From: Cellulosimicrobium terreum
GTDB taxonomy: Bacteria; Actinomycetota; Actinomycetes; Actinomycetales; Cellulomonadaceae
DNA length: 64,000 nt
Assembly (NCBI GenBank): GCA_014803435.1
Contig: JACYFD010000005.1
Location: forward strand, 310,001-374,000
Direction: 5' to 3'
Below the pieces are notes generated by a model, which made no database searches, had not been told where the DNA came from, and saw only the letters and a list, made by a program, of their open reading frames with translations. Shown here piece after piece: positions 21,351 through 32,155 of the stretch. The position numbers and the translations under genes were made by a program. Every line of letters starts with the position of its first letter. Positions within the stretch are counted from its first letter, which is position 1.

Positions 21351-21432
21351 GCGCATCCGGGTGGATGCGCATGCGTCGCGGAGTCGGGCCGAGGTCCCAG
21401 GTGGTCGCCGTGAAGGCAACCTGAGAAGTCTA
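21351..21432 (-). promoter_or_regulatory. rpsD promoter and structured 5' leader
   Basis: A TAGACT -10 box at 21432-21427 (minus) would give a leader of about 185 nt. The leader contains two hairpins: GGTTGCC/GGCGACC (21421-21403) with loop TTCAC, and a perfect GCGCATCC/GGATGCGC (21370-21351) with a 4-nt loop. S4 often controls its own mRNA, so these are candidate binding elements; this is an inference without a family match. Confidence 0.4.
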
Positions 21433-21455
21433 CCGCACCCCCGACGTAGCGGTCC

Positions 21456-21534
21456 CCCGCCGAGATGGCGATCCCCGTCCGCATCTGCGCCCTCCAGTAT
21501 CCCTGCGTCGCTATCTCGGCGGGCAGTCGCTATC
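21456..21534. repeat. Palindromic repeat cluster, copies R1-R3
   Basis: The unit GTCGCTATCTCGGCGGG occurs perfectly at 21507-21523, in inverted orientation with two changes at 21456-21472, and truncated to GTCGCTATC at 21526-21534 (a tandem step of 19 bp). R1 and R2 can form a 17-bp stem with G-U pairs enclosing about 34 nt. The R3 copy supplies the stop codon region of the decayed gene beside it. A further copy is at 22677-22691. Confidence 0.6.
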
Positions 21535-22493
21535 CGGACAGTGCCCGACGTCGAGCGCGCACCGCGCGCGCGACGAGAACCTCCGGGTCACCCAGGTCCT
21601 CCCACGTGACGCGCAGGATCGTCCGACCGGCCTCGACGAGGGCGTCGTGGCGGCGCTCCTCCGCCCACAGCACGGCGGTCGGGTCGCCGTGCTCGGTCGA
21701 GTACGTGACCCTGCCGTCGAACTCGACCCCACCGTCAGCGCTGACCAGCCGAGGTCGACCCAGCGTCGGCCCGTCCAGGTGTCGACGCCGACGGCCGCCT
21801 GCGGCACGGGCAGGCCCGCCTCGGCGAGGATCCACCGCAGCCGTGCCTCGCCGGGAGTCACGACACATCCGTCGGCGACCTCGAGCAGCCGCCTCGCGGT
21901 GCGCACACCGCGCTTCCCGGCGCTCTCGCGCAGGATCACCGCGACGACACCGCGGTCCGCCCCGATCCGTAGCGCCGACTCCACGACGACCGCGGCCTGC
22001 TCACCGGGAAGCGTGCGCGCGCAGTCCACGAGGGTCCGTTCCAGCGTCGTGACCGGGACGCCGTCGAGGATCGCGCGGTCCCGCCCGGGCAGCGCGGTCC
22101 GGTGCCGCCGCACCGCACCCGCCGACGCGCGAACGTCCGGCGGGAAGAGCTGGGTGAGCTCCGCCTCGGGTCGCAACCCGAAGGTCCAGCACCCCCACAG
22201 GAGTCGGCGCTGGCGTGGCTCACCCACAGGTCGGTCGACAAGGTCTGCAGCACGGCCGCGAGATTCCGCAGGTGCTCACGCTCGCGAGCACGAGCGCTGC
22301 CACCGGGCTCGTCGCGCGAGCCGCCCGACGGTACGGCGTAGACGCCGCGGCGCAGGCGCACCAGCTCGCCGCGACGGTGCAGGGCACGGATCGTCGCCTC
22401 GCGGTCCGGCGTCGGGCACAGGACGCGTGGCAGGGCACGCAGGTCCGGACGAGGACTGCCGGGACGAGCGGACGGTGGCAGGTTCGGCTCCAT
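21530..22493 (-). pseudogene. Decayed AbiEi-type / DUF559-like protein (two frameshifts)
   Basis: Three reading frames join into one protein. Frame 1, from ATG 22493, gives an AbiEi-like winged-helix N terminus (ALHRRGELVRLRRGVYAVPSG) up to LWVSHASA. One base is lost near 22199-22206, after which frame 2 reads LLWGCWTFGLRPEAELTQ to WVDLGWSALTVG. A second base is lost in a G run near 21726-21731, after which frame 3 reads VEFDGRVTYSTEHGD to the end, the VSR/DUF559 endonuclease-like part. Full-length relatives are common in Cellulomonas-like genomes and are usually solitary, often labelled type IV TA antitoxin-like. No partner toxin is adjacent. Either genuine decay or two assembly errors. Confidence 0.7.
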
Positions 22494-22676
22494 GGCACGG
22501 ATGCCACCACCGTTCGCGCGCTCGCCGGGCGCACCGGACCCCGAGCTGTGGACGGCGGTCCGCCTGTGGTCGACCGTCCGACGCGGACGGCCACAGGTCC
22601 CGACCGACCGCGAGGTCGCGCCGTACCGACGACGTCGTGGTCCACGACGCTCCTCGGGGCCGTCGGACGACGGCGG

Positions 22677-22691
22677 GTCGCTATCTCGGGG
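22677..22691. repeat. Palindromic repeat, copy R4
   Basis: GTCGCTATCTCGGGG, the same unit as at 21507-21523 with only the last bases changed, lies on the other side of the decayed AbiEi-like gene and overlaps the rarA stop codon (CTA at 22681-22683). The 187 bp between the decayed gene and rarA hold nothing else that I recognise. Confidence 0.55.
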
Positions 22692-24141
22692 AGTCGAGGA
22701 TCTGACGGACGCGCGCGAGCCGCTCGGCGACCTGGCGCTCGTAGCCGCGGTCGGACGGTTCGTAGTAGCGCGACCCGACGAGCGGGTCCGGCAGGTACTG
22801 CTGGGGCGCGACGGCGTGCGGAGCGTCGTGCGCGTACCGGTAACCCGCGCCGTGCCCGAGCTGCTTCGCCCCCGGGTAGTGGGCGTCGCGCAGGTGCGGC
22901 GGCACCGATCCGGCCCGGCCCGCACGGACGTCCGCGAGCGCCGCGTCGATGCCGAGGTAGGCCGCGTTCGACTTCGGCGCCGTCGCGAGGTGGACGACGG
23001 CCTCGGCGAGGACGATGCGTCCCTCGGGCATGCCGATGAGCTGGACGGCCTGGGCGGCCGCGACGGCGGTCTGCAGTGCCGACGGGTCCGCCATCCCCAC
23101 GTCCTCGGCGGCGGCGATGACGATGCGTCGGGCGATGAAGCGGGGGTCCTCCCCGGCGGCGATCATCCGCGCGAGGTAGTGCAGCGCGGCGTCGACGTCG
23201 GAGCCGCGCATCGACTTGATGAACGCGGAGACGACGTCGTAGTGCTGGTCCCCGTCGCGGTCGTAGCGCACCGCGGCGACGTCGACCGCGCGCTCCACCG
23301 TCTCCAGCCCCACGATCACGGCGCCGCGGTTCGCGGCGGGGTCGTCGTCCTCCGACGCGGTCGCGGTGCCGTCGTCCGCGGGTGGCAGCTGGTCCGTGTC
23401 CGACAGCGCGGCGCCGGCAGCCGCCTCGAGGACGGTGAGCGCCTTGCGGGCGTCTCCCCCGGCGAGGCGGACGAGGTGCTCCTCGGCCTCGTCGGTCAGC
23501 GTGACGATGCCGCCGAGCCCGCGGTCGTCGTCTACGGCGCGGCGCACGAGGCTGCGCACGTCGTCCTCGGTGAGGGGCTGCAGGGTGAGCAGGAGCGAGC
23601 GTGAGAGCAACGGCGAGTTGACGGAGAAGCTCGGGTTCTCGGTCGTGGCGGCGACGAGCGTGACCCAGCGGTTCTCCACGCTCGGCAGGAGGGCGTCCTG
23701 CTGGGACTTGGAGAAGCGGTGGACCTCGTCGATGAACAGGACGGTCTCCTCGCCGCTCGTCGCGAGGCGGCGTCGTGCGTCCTCGACGACGGCGCGCACG
23801 TCCTTGACACCGGCCGTGACGGCGGAGAGCTCGACGAACCGGCGCCCGGACGCGGTGGCGATGAGGTAGGCGAGGGTGGTCTTGCCCGTTCCCGGCGGCC
23901 CCCAGAGGATCACGGAACCGGGTGCGGCCCGGCCGCCGGACGCGTCGGCCTCGATGAGGCGACGCAGCGGGGACCCGGGGACGAGGAGGTGACCCTGACC
24001 CGCGACCTCGTCGAGTGCTGCAGGTCGCATGCGGACGGCGAGCGGGGCGCCTGGTCCGGGACGCGGCGCGCCGTACGCGCCGGAGGAGGCGGCGCCGAAC
24101 AGGTCGCCGCCGAACAGGTCGCCGGTGGGGGCGGTGGGCAT
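22681..24141 (-). CDS. rarA: Replication-associated recombination protein A (RarA/MgsA), AAA+ ATPase
   Basis: 486 residues. Short N terminus with [12 protein letters not shown] repeats, then Walker [17 protein letters not shown], Walker [21 protein letters not shown], sensor 1 [12 protein letters not shown], and the C-terminal tetramerisation region [22 protein letters not shown] and [19 protein letters not shown]. RarA acts at stalled replication forks. ATG 24141 lies 7 nt after a TACGCT box, so it is probably leaderless. It carries a Glu/Asp-rich insertion near residues 270-290 ([13 protein letters not shown]). Confidence 0.94.
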   Translation of the reverse strand: MPTAPTGDLFGGDLFGAASSGAYGAPRPGPGAPLAVRMRPAALDEVAGQGHLLVPGSPLRRLIEADASGGRAAPGSVILWGPPGTGKTTLAYLIATASGRRFVELSAVTAGVKDVRAVVEDARRRLATSGEETVLFIDEVHRFSKSQQDALLPSVENRWVTLVAATTENPSFSVNSPLLSRSLLLTLQPLTEDDVRSLVRRAVDDDRGLGGIVTLTDEAEEHLVRLAGGDARKALTVLEAAAGAALSDTDQLPPADDGTATASEDDDPAANRGAVIVGLETVERAVDVAAVRYDRDGDQHYDVVSAFIKSMRGSDVDAALHYLARMIAAGEDPRFIARRIVIAAAEDVGMADPSALQTAVAAAQAVQLIGMPEGRIVLAEAVVHLATAPKSNAAYLGIDAALADVRAGRAGSVPPHLRDAHYPGAKQLGHGAGYRYAHDAPHAVAPQQYLPDPLVGSRYYEPSDRGYERQVAERLARVRQILDSPR

Positions 24142-24148
24142 GGTCACG

Positions 24149-24154
24149 AGCGTA
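24149..24154 (-). promoter_or_regulatory. rarA -10 box (leaderless)
   Basis: TACGCT on the minus strand ends 7 nt before the rarA ATG. No LexA-type palindrome is present in this 167-bp divergent region, and no other element is supported. Confidence 0.45.
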
Positions 24155-24308
24155 CGCACCCCCACCCACCGCTCGGGCCCTGCGCCCTCCCGGTCGGCCC
24201 CGGGACGAGGAGGCCGCGGAGGCGGTGGGGGTCGTGGCGGGTGTGGAGGTCGGGTGACGGTCGGCACACGCGCGTGGCGCGATCTGACAGGGTGCGACGG
24301 CGGATGGG

Positions 24309-26570
24309 ATGCTGACGTCCGTGTTCACGAGCCTCGGTCGTCGCGTCGCCCGTCATCCCCGCCTCACGGTTCTCGTGTGGGTGGTCCTGACGGGGCTCGG
24401 TCTCGCGCTGGCGCTGTTCGGCCTGCACGGCGAGAGCGTCTTCGACCGTGTCACGACGGGCGCGCCCGCGATCCCGGGCTCGCAGTCGGAGCAGGCGGAC
24501 GAGATCCTCGGGCAGGAGGGCGAGGGCGGGCCGGAGATCACGCTGCTCGTCAGCGGTGCGGACCCCGCGGACGACGACGTCGCGGCGACCATGGTGGACA
24601 CGAACGCGAAGATCGCCGGGATCGAGGGCGTCGAGAGCGTCATCAACGCGTATGCGCTGCCGGACGGCATGGACGACCCCGCGGCGCAGGGCCTCGTCGC
24701 CGACGACGGTGCGGGCTTCCTGACGGTCGTGACACTGCGGACCGACCTCGACCCCGCGCAGTCGGACGCCGTCGCGGAGCAGGTCGTGTCCGAGCTCGAC
24801 GCCGTCCCGGCCGAGCTCGCCGCCGCCGCGCCGGACGCCGCGGCGGAGGCTACCGGGCTCGTGGGGTCGAACGCCCTCATCGTGGACGCGATCACGGGCC
24901 AGGTCGAGGAGGACCTGCGCACGGGCGAGCTCGTCGCGCTGCCCATCGCGCTGCTCGTCATGATCCTGGTGTTCGGTGGCTTCCTCGCTGCCGCGATGCC
25001 GATGGCCGGTGCCCTCGCGTCGATCGGCGCCGGCCTCGGCGCGCTGCTCGGCCTGACCTACGTGCTCGACGTCGACGCGTCCGTCGTCAACGTCGTCACC
25101 GTCCTGGGGCTCGGGCTCTCGATCGACTACGGCCTGCTCGTCGTCTCGCGGTACCGGGAGGAGCTGCACCGGCTGCTCGGCGCGGGGGACGACCCGGCGC
25201 TGCGTCGGCGCCGCGGGGACGGCGTCGTGCAGGCGGCCCTGGTCCGCACGATGGAGACCGCGGGTCGGACGGTGGCGTTCTCGGCGCTCGTCGTCGGGAT
25301 CTCCATCGCCGGCCTCATGGTGTTCCGGCCGGACATCCTGCGCTCGGTGGGCGCGGGCGGGCTCGCGGTCGTGCTGATCGCCGTGGCGACTGCCCTCACG
25401 CTCGTGCCCGCGCTCCTGATGATGACCGGTCGACGCCTTGCCCGGCCGGGCCTGCTCGGGCGCGTCCCGGGCCTGCGGCGCGTGCTCGCCCGCACCGCGG
25501 ACGTGCAGTCGGACGAGGGGGTGTTCTCCCGGCTCGCGGGCCGGGTGCAGCGCCACCCGTGGTGGGTGATGCTCGGGACCGTGGCCGCGCTCCTGGTGCT
25601 CGCGCTGCCCCTCACGGGGCTGCAGATGCGCAACTCCGGGATCGAGCTCCTGCCCACGAGCGCGCCGCAGCGCGAGTTCGTCACCGAGCTCGCCGAGCAG
25701 TACCCGACGAGCGCCGGGGCGCAGGTGATCGTCGTCGCGAGCACCACCGTGGAGGACGCGCAGGCGTGGGCGGACACCGAGCTGTCGGAGATCGACGGCG
25801 TGACGCGCGTGGACCCCGCGACGGGCCTCGGCTCGTCGAGCGTGGTCGGCGTCCACGTCGAGGGTGGCGACGCGGGCGGACCCGAGGCCGTGTCGGTGGT
25901 GCGGGAGATCCGCGACCTCGACCCCGGCTTCGACGCGTACGTCACCGGTCAGGCGGCAGGCCAGGTCGACTTCGTGGACGCGCTGACCGAGCGCATGTGG
26001 TGGGCGATCGGGATCGTCGTCGCGGCGACCTTCGTGCTGCTGTTCCTCATGACCGGCTCGGTCGTCATCCCCGTCAAGGCGCTGCTGACCAACGCCCTGT
26101 CCCTCGCCGCCTCGCTCGGCGTGCTCGTGTGGGTGTTCCAGGACGGCCACCTCGAGGGGGTGCTCGACTTCTCGTCCGTCGGCGGGGTCGAGACCTACGT
26201 CGTGGCGCTCGTCGTCGCGTTCGCGTTCGGGCTCGCCATGGACTACGAGGTCTTCCTGCTCGCCCGTGTCAAGGAGCTGGTCGACGCGGGCCGCCCGAAC
26301 GACGAGGCCGTGCGCCTCGGTCTGCAGCGCAGCGGCCGCATCATCACGTCCGCGGCGGCGATCATCGTCGTCGTGTTCGCCGGCTTCGTGTTCGGCGACA
26401 TGCTCGTCATCAAGGAGGTCGGGTTCGCCCTCGCCGTGGCTGTGGTCATCGACGCGACGATCGTGCGGCTGCTCCTCGTCCCCGCGACCATGACCGTGCT
26501 GGGCCGCGCCAACTGGTGGGCCCCGAGGCCGCTGCGGCGGATCCGGTCGAGGCTCTCGCTCTCGCACTGA
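24309..26570 (+). CDS. MMPL/RND family transporter
   Basis: 753 residues with the repeated MMPL architecture: one membrane helix at the N terminus, a periplasm-facing loop (about 45-195), five or six helices (about 205-370), a central cytoplasmic segment, a second loop (about 440-560) and six helices to the end. Conserved pieces include [19 protein letters not shown] and the second-half [17 protein letters not shown], which carry the proton-relay Asp-Tyr pairs. Exports lipids or toxic compounds in related systems; the substrate here is unknown and there is no adjacent regulator. ATG at 24309; a GTG at 24321 is an alternative. Confidence 0.9.
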   Translation: MLTSVFTSLGRRVARHPRLTVLVWVVLTGLGLALALFGLHGESVFDRVTTGAPAIPGSQSEQADEILGQEGEGGPEITLLVSGADPADDDVAATMVDTNAKIAGIEGVESVINAYALPDGMDDPAAQGLVADDGAGFLTVVTLRTDLDPAQSDAVAEQVVSELDAVPAELAAAAPDAAAEATGLVGSNALIVDAITGQVEEDLRTGELVALPIALLVMILVFGGFLAAAMPMAGALASIGAGLGALLGLTYVLDVDASVVNVVTVLGLGLSIDYGLLVVSRYREELHRLLGAGDDPALRRRRGDGVVQAALVRTMETAGRTVAFSALVVGISIAGLMVFRPDILRSVGAGGLAVVLIAVATALTLVPALLMMTGRRLARPGLLGRVPGLRRVLARTADVQSDEGVFSRLAGRVQRHPWWVMLGTVAALLVLALPLTGLQMRNSGIELLPTSAPQREFVTELAEQYPTSAGAQVIVVASTTVEDAQAWADTELSEIDGVTRVDPATGLGSSSVVGVHVEGGDAGGPEAVSVVREIRDLDPGFDAYVTGQAAGQVDFVDALTERMWWAIGIVVAATFVLLFLMTGSVVIPVKALLTNALSLAASLGVLVWVFQDGHLEGVLDFSSVGGVETYVVALVVAFAFGLAMDYEVFLLARVKELVDAGRPNDEAVRLGLQRSGRIITSAAAIIVVVFAGFVFGDMLVIKEVGFALAVAVVIDATIVRLLLVPATMTVLGRANWWAPRPLRRIRSRLSLSH

Positions 26571-26604
26571 CCGCTGTCCGCGCGCGACCGTCGCGACGTC
26601 CCGC

Positions 26605-26610
26605 TAGCGT
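26605..26610 (+). promoter_or_regulatory. Response-regulator gene -10 box (leaderless)
   Basis: TAGCGT ends 6 nt before the ATG at 26617, so the transcript is probably leaderless. No -35 match. Confidence 0.55.
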
Positions 26611-26616
26611 GGCGCC

Positions 26617-27444
26617 ATGCCGGCCACGAGCAGCCCACCGACGTCGAGCGACGGCGGGGCCGACGCGCGCGAGGAGCGCACCGCCGTCGTCGTGGAGGAC
26701 GACCCGGACATCCGCGACCTCCTCGAGACGGTCCTGAGGCAGGCCGGCTTCGCGACCCGCAGCGCCGCCTCCGGCCACGAGGGCGTCGAGCTGGTGCGCG
26801 AGACCGACCCGGTGGTCACGACGCTCGACGTGAGCCTGCCGGACATCGACGGCTTCGAGGTGTGCCGACGGATCCGCGCGGTGTCGGACACCTACGTCGT
26901 CATGCTCACCGCCCGCACCGACGAGATCGACGCGCTCATGGGTCTCGACGCCGGCGCCGACGACTACCAGACGAAGCCGTTCCGCCCGCGCGAGCTGCGC
27001 GCGCGGATCGAGGCGCTGCTCCGTCGGCCCCGCCGGGCAGGACCGGCGCCGGCTCCCCCCACCGCGGTGACGGCCACTGGTCCCGGCACGGTCACGACGG
27101 CGGGGTCGAGCACGTCCGACACGCTGGGAGCAGACGGTCTCGAGGTGGATCTGCCGGCGCGCGTGGTCCACGTCGACGGAGTCGAGGTCGCGCTCACCCG
27201 CAGCGAGTTCAACCTCCTCGCGGCGCTCACGTCAGCCCCTGGGCGAGTGCTGGGCAAGGACGAGCTGGTGCGCGCGCTGTGGGGCGACGACTACGACACC
27301 GGGACCTTCGTGGCCGACGCCGACCGCCGCAGCATCGAGGTGCACATGGCCAACCTGCGGCGCAAGATCGGTGACGACCCGGCGGGCCCTCGCTGGCTCC
27401 GCACCGTGCGCGGGGTGGGCTACCGGTTCGACCCGCGGGACTGA
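26617..27444 (+). CDS. OmpR/PhoB-family response regulator
   Basis: 275 residues. Receiver domain at about 20-140: acidic pocket VVEDDPD, phospho-acceptor Asp in TTLDVSLPDIDGFE, Thr in VVMLTART, Lys in YQTKPFRP. A 45-residue Thr/Gly/Pro linker follows, then a winged-helix DNA-binding domain at about 180-272 (LTRSEFNLLAALTSAPGRVL, VEVHMANLRRKIG, TVRGVGYRF). Its 3' end overlaps the convergent HPt-like gene by 25 bp. The likely kinase is 30464-32095, on the other strand. Confidence 0.93.
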   Translation: MPATSSPPTSSDGGADAREERTAVVVEDDPDIRDLLETVLRQAGFATRSAASGHEGVELVRETDPVVTTLDVSLPDIDGFEVCRRIRAVSDTYVVMLTARTDEIDALMGLDAGADDYQTKPFRPRELRARIEALLRRPRRAGPAPAPPTAVTATGPGTVTTAGSSTSDTLGADGLEVDLPARVVHVDGVEVALTRSEFNLLAALTSAPGRVLGKDELVRALWGDDYDTGTFVADADRRSIEVHMANLRRKIGDDPAGPRWLRTVRGVGYRFDPRD

Positions 27445-27800
27445 ACCCGCTCGTCCCGGTCGAGCACCGCGCGGACCAGGTCCCGCGCCCGGCGGGTGTG
27501 GGCGACGACGGCCCGGACGTCCGGCTCGGTGACCCGGCCCGCCTCGTCGAGGGTCGCGAGAGCGCGTGCTGACTCGGCGGCGAGCTCGTCGACGCCCAGC
27601 ATGCGCGACGTGCAGCCCAACGTCAGCAGCACGGCGCGTGCCGAGCCGGCGTCGCCCGCACGCTGCGCGGTGACGAGCCCGTCGACGCGGGCCGGGAGCA
27701 GCCCGAGCCACGACCGCGCGAAGCGCGCCGCCGCGGCGCGGTCGCCGTCCAGGTCGTCCGCGAGCGCCGTCAACGCGCGTCGGACGGTGTCGGCGCTCAC
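27420..27800 (-). CDS. HPt-like protein lacking the phospho-acceptor histidine
   Basis: 126 residues of predicted four-helix bundle. FARSWLGLLPARVDGLVTA and the following RAGDAGSARAVLLTLGCTSRMLGVDELAAE align well with HPt domains, but where these have AHTLKGSS the protein has LLTLGCTS: the phospho-acceptor His is Leu59 and the Lys and Gly are replaced as well. It therefore cannot relay phosphate in the usual way; it may act as a binding partner for a receiver domain. GTG overlaps the stop of the glycosyltransferase gene (GTGA), so the two are coupled. It could also be an unrelated helical protein. Confidence 0.6.
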   Translation of the reverse strand: MSADTVRRALTALADDLDGDRAAAARFARSWLGLLPARVDGLVTAQRAGDAGSARAVLLTLGCTSRMLGVDELAAESARALATLDEAGRVTEPDVRAVVAHTRRARDLVRAVLDRDERVQSRGSNR

Positions 27801-29260
27801 GCCCGCAGGCCGTGCTGGCGGCGCACGAGCCGGCGCAGCATGAACACGGTCTGGAGCACGGTGATGACCCCGAGCACGGGCCAGCCGACGGTGAGGGCGG
27901 CGGACTGGGCGCTGACGGGCAGGGTCGTCCACATCCAGGCGACGGCGGCGAGCCCGACCGCGGCGAGCAGCAGGGGGGTGAGGTACGCCCATCCGGCGCC
28001 ACGCTCGGCCTTGGCCTGGGCGGCCCAGTTGTCGGTGCGGGACTGGGAGAGGAACTTGGACCAGGCACGGACGAAGTGCCCGACCCGGACCCACATGTAG
28101 AGTTCGGCGGGGACGAGGGTCGCGGCGAACAGCACGTCGCGCCAGGTGCGGTCCCGCATCGAGAGCGCGATCCGCACGTTGAGCGCGACGGCCACGAGCG
28201 GGGGCACGAGCCAGATCGGGGAGAACTCGAACGCGTGGATGCTGAGCGCGCCGGCGAGCAGGAGGGCGAAGAGCAGTCGGGTGGTCGCATTGACGAGCAT
28301 CCCGACGTTCTCCATCCAGCGCAGGCGCAGGTTCGGGTGGAGCGGCTGTCCGCGGGTGTCACCGCGCTGTCCGGGCCACATGAGGTCGATCGCGCCGTAG
28401 TTCCACTTGACCTGCTGTCCGTCGAGGGCGCGCAGGGTCGTCATCCCGCCGACGGTCGCCCGGGCGGTCGCGCTGATCTTCGTGGAGTAGCCCAGGGACT
28501 TGATCTGGAGGCTGAGGAGCGAGTCCTCGACCTCGGAGTCGCTCACCCACGGGTTGCGCTGGTGGTGGGCCGCCATGACGTCCTCGAGCGCGGCCATCCG
28601 GAACAGCGACGCCTGCCCGCCCAGGACGGCCATGTTCCGGCCGCGCAGCAGGTTCTGCATGTTGAACGCTGCGAACTGCGCGCGCTGGCCGGTGAGGAGG
28701 AAGCGCGGGACGAGCCCGCGTGAGCTGACGTTGTCGACGGTGTAGATCGCAGAGATGCCGCCGATGCGCGGATCGGAGGACATCTCGGCCTCGAGCCGCT
28801 CGACCGCGTCCTTGGCGAGAACCGTGTCACCGTCGACGCCGAGGAGGTAGTCGGCGCCGCGCACGAGCCGGAACCCGTAGTTGAGGGCACCGACCTTCTT
28901 GTCCGCGAGCGCGCCGAGGTCGTGCACGTACACGCGGGTCGTCTGCTCGCGTCCCTTGCGCACGACGCGGTGCACGCCTGCCAGGCGTGACGCCTTGGTG
29001 AAGGTCTTGTCGGTCGTGTTGTTGACGACGACGTGGACGACGTCGGGGAGCCGCGTCTGGCGCAGGATCCCCTTGAGGACCGCCTTGATGGTGCCCGCCT
29101 CGTTGTAGGCGGGGACGACGGCACCGATCGTCGCGCGTCGGGGGGCCTCGTGGACGACGATCTCGTCGGGCGTGAACTCGTAGCGGTCGAGCTCGGCGCC
29201 GAAGGACGGGAGATCGTCCGCCGTCACCGAGGGGGCCGGCTCGGTCAGCACTGCGGTCAT
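27797..29260 (-). CDS. Processive family 2 glycosyltransferase (membrane)
   Basis: 487 residues. The GT-A core is at about 43-290: VVPAYNEAGTIKAVLKGIL, the DxD in GVDGDTVLAKDA, the ED in DSEVEDSLLSLQ, and the QQVKW version of the processive Q(Q/R)xRW motif. Four membrane helices follow at about 320-475. This is the layout of cellulose, hyaluronan and poly-GlcNAc synthases, so it probably extends and exports a polysaccharide; the sugar is unknown. No PilZ domain is visible in the sequence. No deacetylase or hydrolase is beside it. Confidence 0.85.
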   Translation of the reverse strand: MTAVLTEPAPSVTADDLPSFGAELDRYEFTPDEIVVHEAPRRATIGAVVPAYNEAGTIKAVLKGILRQTRLPDVVHVVVNNTTDKTFTKASRLAGVHRVVRKGREQTTRVYVHDLGALADKKVGALNYGFRLVRGADYLLGVDGDTVLAKDAVERLEAEMSSDPRIGGISAIYTVDNVSSRGLVPRFLLTGQRAQFAAFNMQNLLRGRNMAVLGGQASLFRMAALEDVMAAHHQRNPWVSDSEVEDSLLSLQIKSLGYSTKISATARATVGGMTTLRALDGQQVKWNYGAIDLMWPGQRGDTRGQPLHPNLRLRWMENVGMLVNATTRLLFALLLAGALSIHAFEFSPIWLVPPLVAVALNVRIALSMRDRTWRDVLFAATLVPAELYMWVRVGHFVRAWSKFLSQSRTDNWAAQAKAERGAGWAYLTPLLLAAVGLAAVAWMWTTLPVSAQSAALTVGWPVLGVITVLQTVFMLRRLVRRQHGLRA

Positions 29261-29283
29261 GAGTTCACCTCGGTCGTCGTTGC

Positions 29284-29303
29284 GGATTCAACTAGATGAA
29301 TCC
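29284..29303. promoter_or_regulatory. Inverted repeat upstream of the glycosyltransferase gene
   Basis: A perfect GGATTCA-N6-TGAATCC palindrome lies 24 bp upstream of the glycosyltransferase ATG, and a further GGATTCC half-site is at 29343-29349. It may be an operator for the island's response regulator. Identification rests only on symmetry and position. Confidence 0.4.
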
Positions 29304-29360
29304 TGACCGGCCGACCTCGGCGTCACCCCGGGCGCTGCGCGGGGATTCCTCAAGGTCTGC

Positions 29361-30463
29361 TCAGGATGCGACGTCGAGAGCACCGCGGACCGCACGGGCC
29401 GTGTCCGTGACGGCGTCCGCGGGTCCGATCGCCTCCGCGTGCGAGACGTCGACCACGATCGCGTCGCCCTCGAGCACGAGGGGCCGGTCCAGGAACGCGC
29501 GCTCGACGTCGCGTGCCCATGCACGAGGGTCCATGTCCTCCGGCAGGACGACCACGACGTCGTCCCGTCGCGCCGGGTCGCCACCCGCGGCCGCGGCGGG
29601 CGGAAGGAGATCGAGCACGACGTCGGCGACGTGCTCGCGCGCCCGCTCGCGCCCCTCACGACCGAACGCGTCGCGCAGCGCGCCCGCGTCGCGCAGGCGG
29701 ACCACGACGACCCGGACCGACGGCCCGAGGAGCCCCCGCTGCGCCCGATCCCGCACCGTGGCATCGAGATGTGCCATGCTCCGTGTGCCGAGCCCCGCGT
29801 CGAACCGGCCCGCCGCGGCCTGTGTCGTCTCCCGGGTGCGGAGCGCCATCATCGCGAACGCTCCGACCACGATCAGGACGAGGTTCACGACCGTCGTCGT
29901 CGCCGTCTGGAACCACCGCTCGAACACCGCTGAACCCGGCCCCCCGGCCGCGAACGCCACCGCGCGGGCGGCGTAGTACGCGCCGGCCACGGCGCAGGCG
30001 AGGCCGAGCCCCGTCGCCTCCACCGCGCGTCGCGGCGACCGGGCGAGGAGCTCGACCGCGGCGAGCAGCGACCACACGGCGACACCGAGGAGGTACGCGA
30101 GGCCCCCGGCCCACGGGCCGCCGTCCTGTCCCGCGGCGAGTGCGAAGGAGGCGGTCGCGGCGGCGGACGCCCCGACGACGGTCAGCAGAGGCCCTCGTCC
30201 CGCCCGCGCGCGGGCACCGGACCAGATGGCGCCCAGCGAGAGCACGAACGCGCCGTTGCCGAGCGCGGTCGCCCACCACAGCGCGGCGGTCCCGCCCGCG
30301 AGGTAGGCGAACATCGTCACGATCGCGGCGACGAACGTCAGCGTCCAGCACCGGTCGACCACGTCGGTGCGCCCGCGCCGCCAGACCTCCACGACGTACA
30401 GGGTGGCGACGACCACCAGGAGCACCGGTGCCACGACGAGCACGGTCGCCGTGTCGAGGGTGC

Positions 30464-30467
<4 letters not shown>
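29361..30467 (-). CDS. Membrane protein with degenerate GGDEF-like domain
   Basis: 368 residues. Six to seven membrane helices at about 8-215, then a soluble domain of about 150 residues whose fold resembles a diguanylate cyclase: SVRVVVVRLRDAGALRDAFG and the position of the GGDEF motif, which reads RRDDVVVVLPE. Glycines and the catalytic residues are missing, so cyclase activity is unlikely; it may bind nucleotides or act as a scaffold. GTG overlaps the stop of the histidine kinase gene (GTGA). Confidence 0.6.
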
Positions 30468-32095
<1,628 letters not shown>

Positions 32096-32101
32096 GGCCC
32101 G

Positions 32102-32107
32102 AGGGTA
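32102..32107 (-). promoter_or_regulatory. Histidine kinase gene -10 box (leaderless)
   Basis: TACCCT on the minus strand ends 6 nt before the ATG. Confidence 0.5.
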
Positions 32108-32155
32108 GCCAGGGCTGGACGTCCCGGCCCGGTGGATCGGGGCCGGCGCGTCACG

